From: Candidatus Peribacter sp.
GTDB lineage: Bacteria > Patescibacteriota > Gracilibacteria > Peribacterales > Peribacteraceae
Direction of reading: 5' to 3'
Assembly: GCA_030647195.1 (NCBI GenBank)
Contig: JAUSKD010000030.1
Location: 1 to 64,000, forward strand
Length of the DNA stretch: 64,000 bases
The position numbers were made by a program, and so were the translations under genes. Below are positions 1 to 9,979 of the stretch, piece after piece. Within the stretch, counting starts at the first letter, position 1. Every line of letters starts with the position of its first letter. The notes beneath the pieces were generated by a model that worked only from the letters and a program-made list of their open reading frames with translations, searched no databases and had not been told where the DNA came from.

Positions 1-332
1 AGGATCGGCAGGTCCCACTTTTCCTTTGCCACAATCGTATTGAACAGCAGGGCGGCGACGGGTGCCGCGGCAATCCAGAGCGCGATCGTCACGAGAAAAT
101 TGCCGAAGGCGCGGTTCCCCCACTGAAACCCGATCCCGTAGAGCAAATTGATCACCACCGGAATCCAGATGAACGCGATCAGAGTGATGAGCAGGCCAAC
201 GAAGGGCGAAGAATAGGCGATGCCGAACACCGAACCGCGCGCAGGCACCTTCCCCAGGAAGTACCCGTACCAGGTGATGATGAGCTGCGCAGAGAGGAAC
301 GTGAGTAGTACGAGGAGCTTTGGCATGGTCAT
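1..332 (-). CDS. Multi-TM integral membrane protein, C-terminally truncated by the window edge
   Basis: Reverse-strand reading from ATG at 332: MTMPKLLVLLTFLSAQLIITWYGYFLGKVPARGSVFGIAYSSPFVGLLITLIAFIWIPVVINLLYGIGF...; strongly hydrophobic; not in the ORF track because it runs off the window. Confidence 0.55.
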   Translation of the reverse strand, partial: MTMPKLLVLLTFLSAQLIITWYGYFLGKVPARGSVFGIAYSSPFVGLLITLIAFIWIPVVINLLYGIGFQWGNRAFGNFLVTIALWIAAAPVAALLFNTIVAKEKWDLPI

Positions 333-344
333 AGCCTACCACGA

Positions 345-467
345 CTACTGATCGTCCTTGTCTTCTTCCTCGCTCACGTCGCAGGTGCAGGCGTTCTCTT
401 CGCACTGGCAGCCGCCGCACAGCTCGCAGATGGACTCACTGCAGAGATCGCAGGTGGTTTCGACCAT
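345..467 (-). CDS. 40-aa cysteine-rich, metallothionein-like small protein
   Basis: Reverse-strand ORF MVETTCDLCSESICELCGGCQCEENACTCDVSEEEDKDDQ*; 8 Cys in CxxC/CxC spacing plus acidic tail; below the ORF-track length cutoff. Confidence 0.5.
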   Translation of the reverse strand: MVETTCDLCSESICELCGGCQCEENACTCDVSEEEDKDDQ

Positions 468-569
468 AAGGGAGGGGGAGAAAGAAGCAGCTATTGTCTC
501 CGAATGTGGCGCGTGACTCAAGATACGTAAAAATGGCTCAGAATGACCATGTTTCCCGGGAATGGAGAT

Positions 570-2045
570 TTACATTCTCTGTGCCTGGGACGACAGGCAC
601 TGGAGCATGGACTGCTGATACGTGCTCATGGCTCCTTCGACGGTTTCGCGGTAGATGCGCGCGGCGCGTGCCGTGCAGGATTCCGCAAGGGAGCTGGAGC
701 TGGCTGCAGGAGGCATGCGCGGAACAGCGGAACTCTGTGCCGAAGATGCGGCAACACATTCAGAGAGATTCGAGCAGATCTGTCCGCCGGGGCAGGGGGC
801 GGAGGCGGAACAGCCGCACACGCCGTCCCTGTCGTAGTAGTTGCCCAGACAGGAGAACGACAGGCACTCAGCAGAGTCCTGGCATGCGCTCCCAGCAGGT
901 TTCTTGGCGACGCAGCGGCCGTCGGCGGCACAGTAGGACGACGCAGGGCAGAGGCGCTGGTTCGTATTGCCCGTCGCTGTCTGAACGCAGCTGATGCATT
1001 GTCCATTCTGGCAGATCATTCCGCTGCATTCGGCATCGGACGTGCACATGCCGGCGGATGACCGCGCGGAGGAGGCTGAAGAAAGGATTCCCCAACTACT
1101 GGCTTGTGCGGAGCTTCTACTGCTCTGCTGCGGGGGCGGGGGATTTTGTGGGGGACGGTACGGAGGGAGGGCGGAGGAGGCGGCCCCTTGGCTACTCCTG
1201 CTGCTTTGGGGGGCTGCAACGCAGGCCCGACGGTAGTTCACGACGCCGCACACCTGCCCCGCCGCACAGTGCGCATCGGTCTGACACGTACACCGGCTAT
1301 CCGCCTGCGTCTGGGAGAAATACCACCACGGCTCACACACCCCGCTGCGGCATTGGTCGTTCCATGTGCATTTTGTGCCTCCGGTCAGATGGTAGTCGGA
1401 TGCCGGTTCCACTTCACCGATATTCGGCGGAGTGCACTCGGTCATGGTCGAGCAGCGTCTGCCGGGGACGTAACAGGGGCGACCGCCGGCAGTGGAGCAT
1501 GCGCGCAGACATCGCTTGGTCTGACCACCCTCGTCAGCGGGTCGCCCGATATCGTACGGAAGGCAGTACGTAGTGCACTGGCTCTCGACATAGGGACATT
1601 GATTCGAGGTGGGGGAGTCAGGGGTCTGTGTTTGCCCGCCGTACCCACCGGTATTTCCCTGGCACTCGCTCCATGTCACACAGGTCTTGCCATACTCCAC
1701 CTTCGTCTGCACGCCGCCATTCGTTTGGATGATTGAAATCCGCCGGCACCGGTACCCCAAAGAGGCTGAATCATATGCGCATGCATTGGAGGTGGCGGTG
1801 GATACGGCCCCGGGCGAAGAGGATGCCGGGTTCGCGGGATACGAGGGGATGGCGAGGGAAGATTTCTGTGCGGAGGGGAAGCCGGGAGATTGTTTTAGCG
1901 ATGGCGAGAACCAGCTTTGACCGAGTAGAAAGGCTGAGTCTCTTCCATCTTTTCCTTCCGCGAACAGGGCAGCCCCTTCGATCAGAACGATCAGGAGCAC
2001 AAGTCCCATAATCCACCCTCTTTCAAACCGTGTCATGGTATGCAT
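570..2045 (-). CDS. Secreted or surface Cys-rich repeat protein with Ser-rich linkers
   Basis: N-terminal hydrophobic signal/anchor (WIMGLVLLIVLIEGAALFAEG), several 6-10-Cys modules (e.g. CTSDAECSGMICQNGQCISC), SSRSSAQASS-type linkers; TATAAA 8 nt before ATG at 2036. Confidence 0.75.
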   Translation of the reverse strand: MHTMTRFERGWIMGLVLLIVLIEGAALFAEGKDGRDSAFLLGQSWFSPSLKQSPGFPSAQKSSLAIPSYPANPASSSPGAVSTATSNACAYDSASLGYRCRRISIIQTNGGVQTKVEYGKTCVTWSECQGNTGGYGGQTQTPDSPTSNQCPYVESQCTTYCLPYDIGRPADEGGQTKRCLRACSTAGGRPCYVPGRRCSTMTECTPPNIGEVEPASDYHLTGGTKCTWNDQCRSGVCEPWWYFSQTQADSRCTCQTDAHCAAGQVCGVVNYRRACVAAPQSSRSSQGAASSALPPYRPPQNPPPPQQSSRSSAQASSWGILSSASSARSSAGMCTSDAECSGMICQNGQCISCVQTATGNTNQRLCPASSYCAADGRCVAKKPAGSACQDSAECLSFSCLGNYYDRDGVCGCSASAPCPGGQICSNLSECVAASSAQSSAVPRMPPAASSSSLAESCTARAARIYRETVEGAMSTYQQSMLQCLSSQAQRM

Positions 2046-2103
2046 TTATACCCTCCTGCCATGACCCGGGCAAGATTCGGCCGTTGGCAGGATTGTCCCA
2101 ATG

Positions 2104-3321
2104 TCATTCAAACCGCATCGCCTCGATGGGGTGCAGCTTCGCGGCGCGGCGCGCGGGGTAGAGCCCGAAGATGAGGCCCGTACCCATGGCCATGCCGAGT
2201 GAGAGCAGCACCGAGCTGATCGTGAGTGCGAACGAGAGGTTCCCCAGGAATTTTGCCGCGAGGCGGGTGAGCAGGAACCCGAGGAAGCCGCCGCCCACGA
2301 TGCCGATCAGTCCTCCGAGCATGGTGAGGGCCACGGCCTCGATGAGGAACTGCAGCAGGATGTCCTTTCGGCTGGCGCCGACCGCCTTGCGCAGGCCGAT
2401 TTCCTTCGTTCGTTCCGAAACGGACACGAGCATGATATTCATGATGCCGATGCCGCCGACGATCAGCGAAATCCCGGCGATGAGACCGAGGAAGATGGTA
2501 ATGGAGAGGGTGACGGTCCCGATGATCGCCGTTGCCTGGGCGAAGGAGCGCGCAATGAAATCATCCTTGTCCGGGTCATCCTTGGGGTTCTCGATGTTGT
2601 GACGCTGACGCAGGAGAGACTTGATGTCTTCGGACGCAAGGTCGACGTTGCCTGCGGCCTGCAGGGAAATATAGTCGACGTATTGGCCCTTGCTCGTCAT
2701 TGTTTTTGCAACGGTGAACGGGATGTAGATGGGCGTATCCATCTGGGCGCCCAGCGCCCCGCCCAGCGCCTTGAGCACACCGACCACGGTGAATTTCCGC
2801 TCACCGACACTGATGCGCTTGCCCAGGGGATCGGCGTTGCCAAAGAGATCCTCGGCCGTCTTGCTGCTCAGCACGGCTACGCTCTGGCCGCCTTTCACGT
2901 CGCCATCCGTCAGCAGCCGTCCGCGGTCGAGCTTCATGGACCAGTTCGTAAAAATCTCCTTGTATGTCCCGAGGAGCATGGGGCTCAATTCTTCCGATCC
3001 ATACTTCACCTTCTGGGCGACGAATATGACGGCAGCCACATTCTTGACCGTCGAGAGCTTGGCGAGAGCCTCCGCATCCGCTTCGGTGAGCGTATTGGTT
3101 TCCTTGCCGAACTGCTCCAGGCCTTTTGCCTGGATTTCGAAGGTCGCGCCGCTGAAGGTGCTCACCTGATCCAGGATGAACCGTTGGAATGTCGCGCCAA
3201 GCGACACCATCAGCACGACTGACCCTACGCCGATGATGATGCCGAGTGTCGTCAGGAGGGACCGCGAGATGTTTCGCGTGAGTCCTTCGAGGGCCGATCG
3301 CAGGGTGTCTTGAGTGCGCAT
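2104..3321 (-). CDS. ABC transporter permease, MacB/FtsX family
   Basis: N-terminal TM (TTLGIIIGVGSVVLMVSLG), MacB periplasmic-like core, C-terminal TMs with GGIGIMNIMLVSVSERTKEIGLRKAVGASRKDI motif. Confidence 0.9.
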   Translation of the reverse strand: MRTQDTLRSALEGLTRNISRSLLTTLGIIIGVGSVVLMVSLGATFQRFILDQVSTFSGATFEIQAKGLEQFGKETNTLTEADAEALAKLSTVKNVAAVIFVAQKVKYGSEELSPMLLGTYKEIFTNWSMKLDRGRLLTDGDVKGGQSVAVLSSKTAEDLFGNADPLGKRISVGERKFTVVGVLKALGGALGAQMDTPIYIPFTVAKTMTSKGQYVDYISLQAAGNVDLASEDIKSLLRQRHNIENPKDDPDKDDFIARSFAQATAIIGTVTLSITIFLGLIAGISLIVGGIGIMNIMLVSVSERTKEIGLRKAVGASRKDILLQFLIEAVALTMLGGLIGIVGGGFLGFLLTRLAAKFLGNLSFALTISSVLLSLGMAMGTGLIFGLYPARRAAKLHPIEAMRFE

Positions 3322-3352
3322 AGGTACCGCGGCGAAGCGGAGCGAAGACGGG

Positions 3353-4591
3353 TTATTCGTAGCGGAGGGCTTCCATGGGACTCAGCTCCGCGGCTTTGCG
3401 GGCGGGATAAATACCGAAGACGAGCCCCGTTCCGGCGGCCATGAGCAGGGCGGCAATCATGGCGACAAAGTTGATGGCAAAGATGTACCGGTCCAGGAAT
3501 TTCCGGGCGATGCCCACGATAATGGCATTCAGGCTGAGCCCCAGCAGCAGCCCGATCAGGCCTCCGAGCATGGTCAGAACAACCGCCTCGATGAGAAACT
3601 GCAGCAGAATGTCTTTTCTGCGGGCGCCCAATGCTTTGCGCAGACCGATTTCGCGTGTCCGCTCCGTGACGGCGACCAGCATGATATTCATGATGCCGAT
3701 GCCGCCGACGACGAGGGAAATTGTCGCGATCATCGTGATGAATGCGGTCAGGCTGGTCGAGACCGTTCCCAGAATCTCCTGTGCCTGCTCGGCGCTGCGC
3801 ACCAGAAAGTCATCGTTGTCCGTCGCAATGCCGGTGGCTGGAGGAATGATCTTGTGGCGTCGGCGCAAAAGGAATTGGATGTCATCGACGGCATCAGCCG
3901 TATCCCCCGTTGCCATGGCCGTGACCATGTTGGCGTACGAGCGCTGCGCAATCGTGTGTGCCGTTTCAAAAGGGATGATGATGCGCTCATCCATGTTCTG
4001 GAAGAACTGCGATCCCACCGGTTCCAGCACGCCGATGACCGTGTACTTCTGATTTCCGATTTCAATGCGTTTGCCGAGCGGGCTTGCGTTGAAGAACAGG
4101 TCGCGGGCGGTATCGGGGCCGAGCACGGCGACATACCGTCCCTGCAGCTCGTCCTGCTCATCGTGCAGGCGCCCCTCGGCGGCATTCACGATCTGGTTTA
4201 AGTAGTACTCCGGCGTGGTCCCGACCACCCGCGTATCGGTCTGCTCCTCGCCGTAGCCGGTTTTGCCCTCCACGAAAATGATCGGCGCCACGTTGGTGAT
4301 GGTCGAAAGCTTTTTGAGTGCATCGACATCGTTCAGCGTGATGCTGTCAAAATCCGGGTTGAGCGTGGCCGCCCCCTGCTCGGGTCCGTTCTTGCCAGGC
4401 CAGAGCGCGATGGTTTTGGGACCGAGCGCGCTGATCTGGCCCAGGATGACGCTCTGCATGCTTTCGCCCACACTGGTCATCAGCACGACGGCGCCCACGC
4501 CGATGATGATGCCGAGCATGGTCAGAAGCGAGCGGGCGCGGTTGCCCGTCACTGCCTTGAGCGCGATGGTGACGGTGTCGCGGATCTGCAT
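3353..4591 (-). CDS. ABC transporter permease, MacB/FtsX family (second paralog)
   Basis: Same architecture (GGIGIMNIMLVAVTERTREIGLRKALGARRKDI); start taken at MQIRDTVTIALKAV. Confidence 0.9.
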   Translation of the reverse strand: MQIRDTVTIALKAVTGNRARSLLTMLGIIIGVGAVVLMTSVGESMQSVILGQISALGPKTIALWPGKNGPEQGAATLNPDFDSITLNDVDALKKLSTITNVAPIIFVEGKTGYGEEQTDTRVVGTTPEYYLNQIVNAAEGRLHDEQDELQGRYVAVLGPDTARDLFFNASPLGKRIEIGNQKYTVIGVLEPVGSQFFQNMDERIIIPFETAHTIAQRSYANMVTAMATGDTADAVDDIQFLLRRRHKIIPPATGIATDNDDFLVRSAEQAQEILGTVSTSLTAFITMIATISLVVGGIGIMNIMLVAVTERTREIGLRKALGARRKDILLQFLIEAVVLTMLGGLIGLLLGLSLNAIIVGIARKFLDRYIFAINFVAMIAALLMAAGTGLVFGIYPARKAAELSPMEALRYE

Positions 4592-4598
4592 GATTGTG

Positions 4599-5345
4599 CT
4601 ACTTGAGCTCTTTGACCTGACTTGCGATGCGGCGCGTGAAGGTGCGGTCATCGGCCACGACGTGTCCGTCCATGATGCGGATGATGCGAGCGGCGTGTTC
4701 GGCCGTCGTCTTCTCGTGCGTTACGAGGATGATGGTGTGTCCTTCTTCGTGCAGGCTCTGCAGGATTTCCATCACGTGCTTTCCCGAGGCGGAATCGAGG
4801 TTGCCCGTCGGCTCATCGGCGAAGATGACTCCCGGTTCCGTGACGAGCGCGCGCGCGATCGCGACTCTTTGCTGCTGCCCGCCCGAGAGCTGATTCGAGA
4901 GGTAGGTGGCGCGATCGGTGAGACCCACGGCCTTGATGGCCTTCATGGCCTTTTCACGCCTCTCCGCCGGCTTTGTCCCGCTGTGGTACAGCAGGGGCAG
5001 GGTGACATTGTCGATGACGCTCGTCCGCGGCAAAAGGTTGAAGGACTGAAAGACGAAACTGACGCTCGAGGAGCGGATGCGTGCCAGCTCATCTTCCGTT
5101 TTCTCTTCCGTCGATTCCCCCTTGAAGTGGTAATGGCCTTTTGTGGGCACATCCAGAAAACCCAGAATGTGCATGAGCGTCGATTTTCCGGAACCCGAAG
5201 GCCCCATTATCGCCACGAATTCCCCCGCGTCGATGCGCAAATTGATGTCGAAGAGTACGGGCGTCTCGACCGCTTCATTGAAGTAGGATTTGAAGAGGTT
5301 CTTCGTTTCGATCAGCGGTGCTGGTTCTTTTTTTGTCATGATCAT
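4599..5345 (-). CDS. ABC transporter ATP-binding protein, MacB/LolD type
   Basis: Walker [10 protein letters not shown], signature LSGGQQQR, Walker [13 protein letters not shown]. Confidence 0.95.
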   Translation of the reverse strand: MIMTKKEPAPLIETKNLFKSYFNEAVETPVLFDINLRIDAGEFVAIMGPSGSGKSTLMHILGFLDVPTKGHYHFKGESTEEKTEDELARIRSSSVSFVFQSFNLLPRTSVIDNVTLPLLYHSGTKPAERREKAMKAIKAVGLTDRATYLSNQLSGGQQQRVAIARALVTEPGVIFADEPTGNLDSASGKHVMEILQSLHEEGHTIILVTHEKTTAEHAARIIRIMDGHVVADDRTFTRRIASQVKELK

Positions 5346-5362
5346 GGGGCGGATTTTTGAGC

Positions 5363-7141
5363 TTACTGCTTGATGAGTACGATCACAGTTTCCCCTTCGC
5401 TGAGCCCACTGACAATCTCTGCGTCGGTGTCGGATTCCATGCCGGTTTCGACCGGCTTGTCCACGACTTCCCCGTTTTCCAGTATGCGGATCACCTTGCC
5501 TTCGCCGTTTTTCTGGATGATGGAGCGCACCGGGGCGAGCAGCACGTCTGCGCGATTTCCCGTGATGATTTCGGCGTCACCGGTCATACCGATTTTGAAT
5601 TCATCGTGCGGGTGCACAAAGCCCAGACTCACGCGGTACTTCGACACGCCGTCGACCTTCGTGGGGCCCGGCTCAATGGAGGTGACCGTGAGAGCGTAAT
5701 TGACCCCCGGAAAAGCATCGAGCTCGATGGACCCGCTCTGCGTCAGCAGGATTTTGGGGATATCCACCTCCGAGAGGAACATCTCTACGCGGAAGGGGGA
5801 CGTGCCCAGCATGGTGACGGAATGACCGATGTTATCCGCGTCGCCGGTGAATTCCCCTTCCTTGAAATCCACTTTCGTAATGATGCCGTCGGTCGGAGCG
5901 CGGATGATGGTATCTTCCAGTTTCGCCCTGGCGCGTGCCACGCTCGCCGCCGCCGCGTTCATATTCGCCCGTGAGGCGGAAAGCTGCGTTTCGCGGGGAC
6001 CGGCTTTCGAAAGGGCCAGTTGCGCCTCTTGTGTGCGGAGTGCGGTTTCGTAGGTGAGGATTGCCGACTGCGCCGACTGCTTGCTCGCTTTGGCGGCGGC
6101 GAAGGTATTCTCTTCGGTTGCGATATTCGCCGTGTAGCCAGCCGAGGCGTCCCGCAGACTCTTCATGGCTGTATTGATGGTGCTCAGGGCGGTCTGGGCC
6201 ACAGCTTTTTCGGTGGAGATGGTGGACTTGGTCGATTCGCGCAGGGTGGAATCGAATGCCGTGGTGAGCGGCAGATCGGCAATCAGTGCATAGGCCTCTT
6301 GCAGGACGCTTGCGGATTGCATAATCACCTCCGTGGCGCGCTGCATGGTCGCAAGTGAGCTGTCGTACGTGTCGAAGCCCGTACACGAGAACGCATCAAG
6401 GGCCGTCTGTGCCGCAATCCAATTCGCACGGAAGACGGAGTAGGCCGTCGTGCGGTACTGCCTGGCCATGTCCGTGATGAAGGAGCTGACGAAGACATCG
6501 TCGAGCGTCCTTAGGGCGGTTCGCGTCAGCGAGATCTGCTGTGCGCACGTGCTCGAGGAAGTGACGAGGTAGCCGGCGAGATTGGTCGTCGCCTCTGCCC
6601 TGATCGCTGCCAGTTTCTCTTCAGACGTACGCAGCTTCTCTTCGGCGCTCTGATAATCCGCCTTCACCGCCTCCAGGGCAGCGCGCTTGTTGGCCACTTC
6701 GGCTTCGGCAATGGCGAGATCTTCCGGCCGCGTTCCTTCCTCCAGCTCCTGGTAGCTGGCCTGTGCCTGGCGGTACTGGGCTGCGGCAGATGCCAGATCC
6801 GCGGCGAACGATTCGTTGCGCAATCGCACCAGCTCCTGACCGGCCAGCACTTTGTCCCCCTCTTTCGCTGACACGCTGGCGACGATGCCCGTTACGGGGA
6901 ATTTCATGTTCACGTCGCGGTCCGAGGTGATGGTACCCACGGCCTCGACCTGCTGGACGAGGTCGCCCCGCCTGACCGTTTCCGTGATCATCTGGGGCTT
7001 CGCAGGTGAGAAGATGTACCACAAAAGCAACCCGAACAGCAGCAGGAATATGCCAAGGACGGAAGCCCAAACCGGGTGCCGAAGCACGAAGGATTTGAGG
7101 GCTGTCCAGAAGCGCCGCAGGAGGGGAAGAGGGGACCACAT
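5363..7141 (-). CDS. HlyD/MacA-like membrane-fusion (adaptor) protein with long coiled coil
   Basis: N-terminal TM, lipoyl-like halves (VEAVGTITSDRDVNMKFPVTGIVASVSAKEGDKVLAGQELVRLRN / IIRAPTDGIITKVDFKEGEFTG), C-terminal VETGMESDTDAEIVSGLSEGETVIV; operonic with MacB-type genes. Confidence 0.88.
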   Translation of the reverse strand: MWSPLPLLRRFWTALKSFVLRHPVWASVLGIFLLLFGLLLWYIFSPAKPQMITETVRRGDLVQQVEAVGTITSDRDVNMKFPVTGIVASVSAKEGDKVLAGQELVRLRNESFAADLASAAAQYRQAQASYQELEEGTRPEDLAIAEAEVANKRAALEAVKADYQSAEEKLRTSEEKLAAIRAEATTNLAGYLVTSSSTCAQQISLTRTALRTLDDVFVSSFITDMARQYRTTAYSVFRANWIAAQTALDAFSCTGFDTYDSSLATMQRATEVIMQSASVLQEAYALIADLPLTTAFDSTLRESTKSTISTEKAVAQTALSTINTAMKSLRDASAGYTANIATEENTFAAAKASKQSAQSAILTYETALRTQEAQLALSKAGPRETQLSASRANMNAAAASVARARAKLEDTIIRAPTDGIITKVDFKEGEFTGDADNIGHSVTMLGTSPFRVEMFLSEVDIPKILLTQSGSIELDAFPGVNYALTVTSIEPGPTKVDGVSKYRVSLGFVHPHDEFKIGMTGDAEIITGNRADVLLAPVRSIIQKNGEGKVIRILENGEVVDKPVETGMESDTDAEIVSGLSEGETVIVLIKQ

Positions 7142-7327
7142 AGCTCTGTCCTATAATTATACCATATAACAATATATTTGTTTTGCATTTTCCGAGGAAT
7201 TTGTGATGGAAAGAGTACTTTCCATCCTTTTCAGCTATTGGCGAATTACGGTAAATAGGAAGGATATTTCGCGCTTTGTCGGGGGTTCTCTCCCCCGTTT
7301 CCATCCCGTAGACTCCCCTGTACCCCC

Positions 7328-8719
7328 ATGACACGTCCCCCTTCGCCGCGTGCGGCATTGCAGGCCCCCAATTCCTCCCCGTACGCGGAGGGGCTCGAGC
7401 GCGGACTCACGGAGGGCCTCGTTCGCCGCATGAGCGCGGAGAAAGGCGAGCCCACTTGGATGCTTCAGCACCGGCTCGCGTGTTTCCGCCTCTTCCAAAA
7501 GTCCGCACTGCCCACATGGGGCCCGGATCTTTCTTCCCTCGATCTTCACAAGATTCTCTTCTACGCCAGCCCCGGTGTTGAGCAGACCGATGACTGGACC
7601 CAGATTCCGGAGGACATCCGTTTAGTCTATGAACGGCTGGGCATTCCTCAGGCGGAGTATCAGATGCTCGGCGGCGCGGGCGCGCAGTACGAGAGCGATG
7701 TGATTTACCATCGACTGAAGGAGGAGTGGGCCGAGCGCGGAGTGATTTTCCTCAATATGGATGAGGCGGTGCAGATGTATCCCGATCTCGTGCGTGAGTA
7801 TTTCATGCAGTGCGTGCGTCCGTCAGACCATGCATTCGCCGCGCTGCACGGCGCCGTGTGGAGCGGGGGAACATTCCTCTACGTGCCTGCCGGCGTGACG
7901 GTGTTTGAACCCCTGCAGTCCTACTTCCGCATGAATGCACGAGGCATGGGGCAGTTCGAACACACGCTCATCATTCTCGAGGAGGGTGCGCAGGCGCACT
8001 ACATCGAGGGTTGCTCGGCGCCGAAGTATGTCAGTCCCTCGCTCCACGCGGGGTGCGTGGAGGTGTTCGTGAAACCGGGTGCGCAGATGCGATACTCCTC
8101 CGTGGAAAACTGGAGCCTGAACACGTTCAACCTGAATACGAAGCGTGCGATCGTCGAGCGCGAGGCGACCATGGAGTGGGTGGGAGGCAATCTGGGCAGC
8201 GGTGTCACCATGCTCTATCCGTGCTCGGTGCTGAGGGGCGAGGGGGCGCGATGCGAGCATCTGGGGCTGGCCATGGCAGGCAAAGGTCAGTGGCAGGATA
8301 CGGGTGCCAAGGTCATCCATTTGGCCCCGCATACGTCCAGCAGTGTCGTAAGCAAGTCCGTCAGCAGGGATGGCGGCCGCACGGTGTATCGCGGGCTTCT
8401 CAAGGTTTCGCCCGAAGCGAAGGATGCCACCGCGAGCATCCAGTGCGATGCGCTCCTGCTGGATGCGCAGAGCAGCACGGCAACATTTCCGGATCTGCAG
8501 GTGCACACGGACGATGCGACCGTTGCGCACGAGGCAACGGTGGGCAAATTATCCGAGGAAGATCTGTTCTATGCCATGTCGCGGGGGCTTACGGAGCCGG
8601 AGGCCAAGACGATGATCGTACGCGGATTCGTGGAGCCGATCATGCAGCAGATTCCATTGGAGTATGCCGTCGAAATGAACCGACTGATTGAAATGGAAAT
8701 GGAAGGATCTGTTGGCTAG
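7328..8719 (+). CDS. sufB: Fe-S cluster assembly scaffold SufB
   Basis: SufB motifs YESDVIYHRLKEEWAERGVIFLNMD, WSGGTFLYVPAGV, EGCSAPKY, SVENWSLNTFNLNTKRA, SRGLTEPEAKTMIVRGFVEPI. Confidence 0.95.
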   Translation: MTRPPSPRAALQAPNSSPYAEGLERGLTEGLVRRMSAEKGEPTWMLQHRLACFRLFQKSALPTWGPDLSSLDLHKILFYASPGVEQTDDWTQIPEDIRLVYERLGIPQAEYQMLGGAGAQYESDVIYHRLKEEWAERGVIFLNMDEAVQMYPDLVREYFMQCVRPSDHAFAALHGAVWSGGTFLYVPAGVTVFEPLQSYFRMNARGMGQFEHTLIILEEGAQAHYIEGCSAPKYVSPSLHAGCVEVFVKPGAQMRYSSVENWSLNTFNLNTKRAIVEREATMEWVGGNLGSGVTMLYPCSVLRGEGARCEHLGLAMAGKGQWQDTGAKVIHLAPHTSSSVVSKSVSRDGGRTVYRGLLKVSPEAKDATASIQCDALLLDAQSSTATFPDLQVHTDDATVAHEATVGKLSEEDLFYAMSRGLTEPEAKTMIVRGFVEPIMQQIPLEYAVEMNRLIEMEMEGSVG

Positions 8720-8765
8720 AAAGCGGGTGTTTGATCATTTCAATATTATATGTTATAATATGCCT

Positions 8766-9086
8766 ATGTCTGATGAAGGATTGCTCAGGGCCAGTACCGT
8801 CGGCAGGACGCCGGACATGAAATTGATCGTCGATAAAGAGTTCAATGTGCTCATCGATCGCAACCATGTGGTGGCGGATACCATCCTCGCCATGGGCCAT
8901 AAGGCGAGCAAGGCGATCGGGGATGTATTGAACCGGGAGGATAAGCGATGGACGGATCTCGTCGATGTGCCGGACAAAGATATCTCGATACTCCAGAGGG
9001 CCGGTGAGGCACTGGCGTCCAATGAGGTCGGATCACCCGAGTGGAAGGAGGCAAAAACGAAGCTGCTGGGCTTATTGGATGCCTAG
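8766..9086 (+). CDS. Small protein of unknown function, 106 aa
   Basis: ORF MSDEGLLRASTVGRTPDMKLIVDKEF...; TTGATC-N17-TGtTATAAT-N6-ATG immediately upstream. Confidence 0.65.
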   Translation: MSDEGLLRASTVGRTPDMKLIVDKEFNVLIDRNHVVADTILAMGHKASKAIGDVLNREDKRWTDLVDVPDKDISILQRAGEALASNEVGSPEWKEAKTKLLGLLDA

Positions 9087-9581
9087 TGATTCAGCGCACT
9101 CTATTCCGTGGGTCTCCTTTTTCATCACCCTTCGAAATTCGAAGAGCAGGTAGCGAAAATTGCCGATGGGTCTGCCGAAGGATTTGGTGCTGTCACAGAG
9201 GCCCAGAGTTTTCAGTTCTTCGGCGAGAGCGGCATCCGAAAGATCATCGAATCGTCCCAGGAGTGCGAAGGCTGCCTCTCGGTGCACCTGGTCCCTTGCG
9301 AGATCCGCAGTTGCGATAAGCTCTACAAATCTTCGCAGTGATTGGCGCTGATCGCGCACGAAGGTTGCGACTGCCAATTCGTGCACGTGTTCCCCCGTTG
9401 TTACCTGTCCGCGCTCGATCAGTGTGCGGATTTCGGGTGCTGAGGTGAGTGCGAGGATGGTTGCGGCTGCCTCTCGCCGGTGTGGCTTGGCGGGATCCCG
9501 CGGCGGGCAGTATTCGGGAGGAGAAAAATCAAACGTGAGTTGGTGCTCTCCAGTTCCGTGCGATTTGGTGCGCGACATCAT
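9072..9581 (-). CDS. Unknown protein, 169 aa, helical repeat-like
   Basis: Uninterrupted ORF; start overlaps the stop of the upstream minus ORF at 9581; tail-to-tail with 8766-9086. Confidence 0.55.
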   Translation of the reverse strand: MMSRTKSHGTGEHQLTFDFSPPEYCPPRDPAKPHRREAAATILALTSAPEIRTLIERGQVTTGEHVHELAVATFVRDQRQSLRRFVELIATADLARDQVHREAAFALLGRFDDLSDAALAEELKTLGLCDSTKSFGRPIGNFRYLLFEFRRVMKKETHGIECAESLGIQ

Positions 9582-9946
9582 CAGACAGTCAGCAGATCGG
9601 CGGCGCGCTGGCCGAGCCGGTGCATTTCTCCCGCGAGTACAAAGAGATCGTTCTGCTCCTCCGTCTTTTCGCCCTTCTGTCTGAGCGCACGTGCCTCGCC
9701 CTTGAGCTGTTCTGTCACACGCGGTTCAATACTCATATCCGTGCTGAGCCGGTGGATGGGAGTCATCATCTGCGTGATAGCCTGGTTCACCGCCTCGCGG
9801 CCGGTCAGCGTCCTCCCGCATACGGTATCTTCTGCCGCGTCGGCTGCGCACGCTTCTTCGTAGCGACTGAGATGCTCCATTTCTGCGTCCGGTACGGCTG
9901 TTACCATGCTATTGTGGGGGAGGGAACAAAAGCGATAGTAGACCAT
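9581..9946 (-). CDS. Unknown protein, 109-121 aa depending on start (9907 or 9946)
   Basis: ORF with coupled downstream neighbour; coding-like composition (MVTAVPDAEMEHLSRYEEACAADAAEDTVCGRTLTGREAVNQ...). Confidence 0.5.
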   Translation of the reverse strand: MVYYRFCSLPHNSMVTAVPDAEMEHLSRYEEACAADAAEDTVCGRTLTGREAVNQAITQMMTPIHRLSTDMSIEPRVTEQLKGEARALRQKGEKTEEQNDLFVLAGEMHRLGQRAADLLTV

Positions 9947-9979
9947 AAATTCATTTATGCAATTATTCTCTTCTGTCTT

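Noticed and set aside
538-1736. Multiple long ORFs on the plus strand and other frames opposite the 570-2045 gene
   Set aside because: Antisense/shadow ORFs with Arg/Pro/Ser/Cys-rich composition typical of GC-rich reverse frames; the minus-strand gene has a signal sequence and modular repeats.
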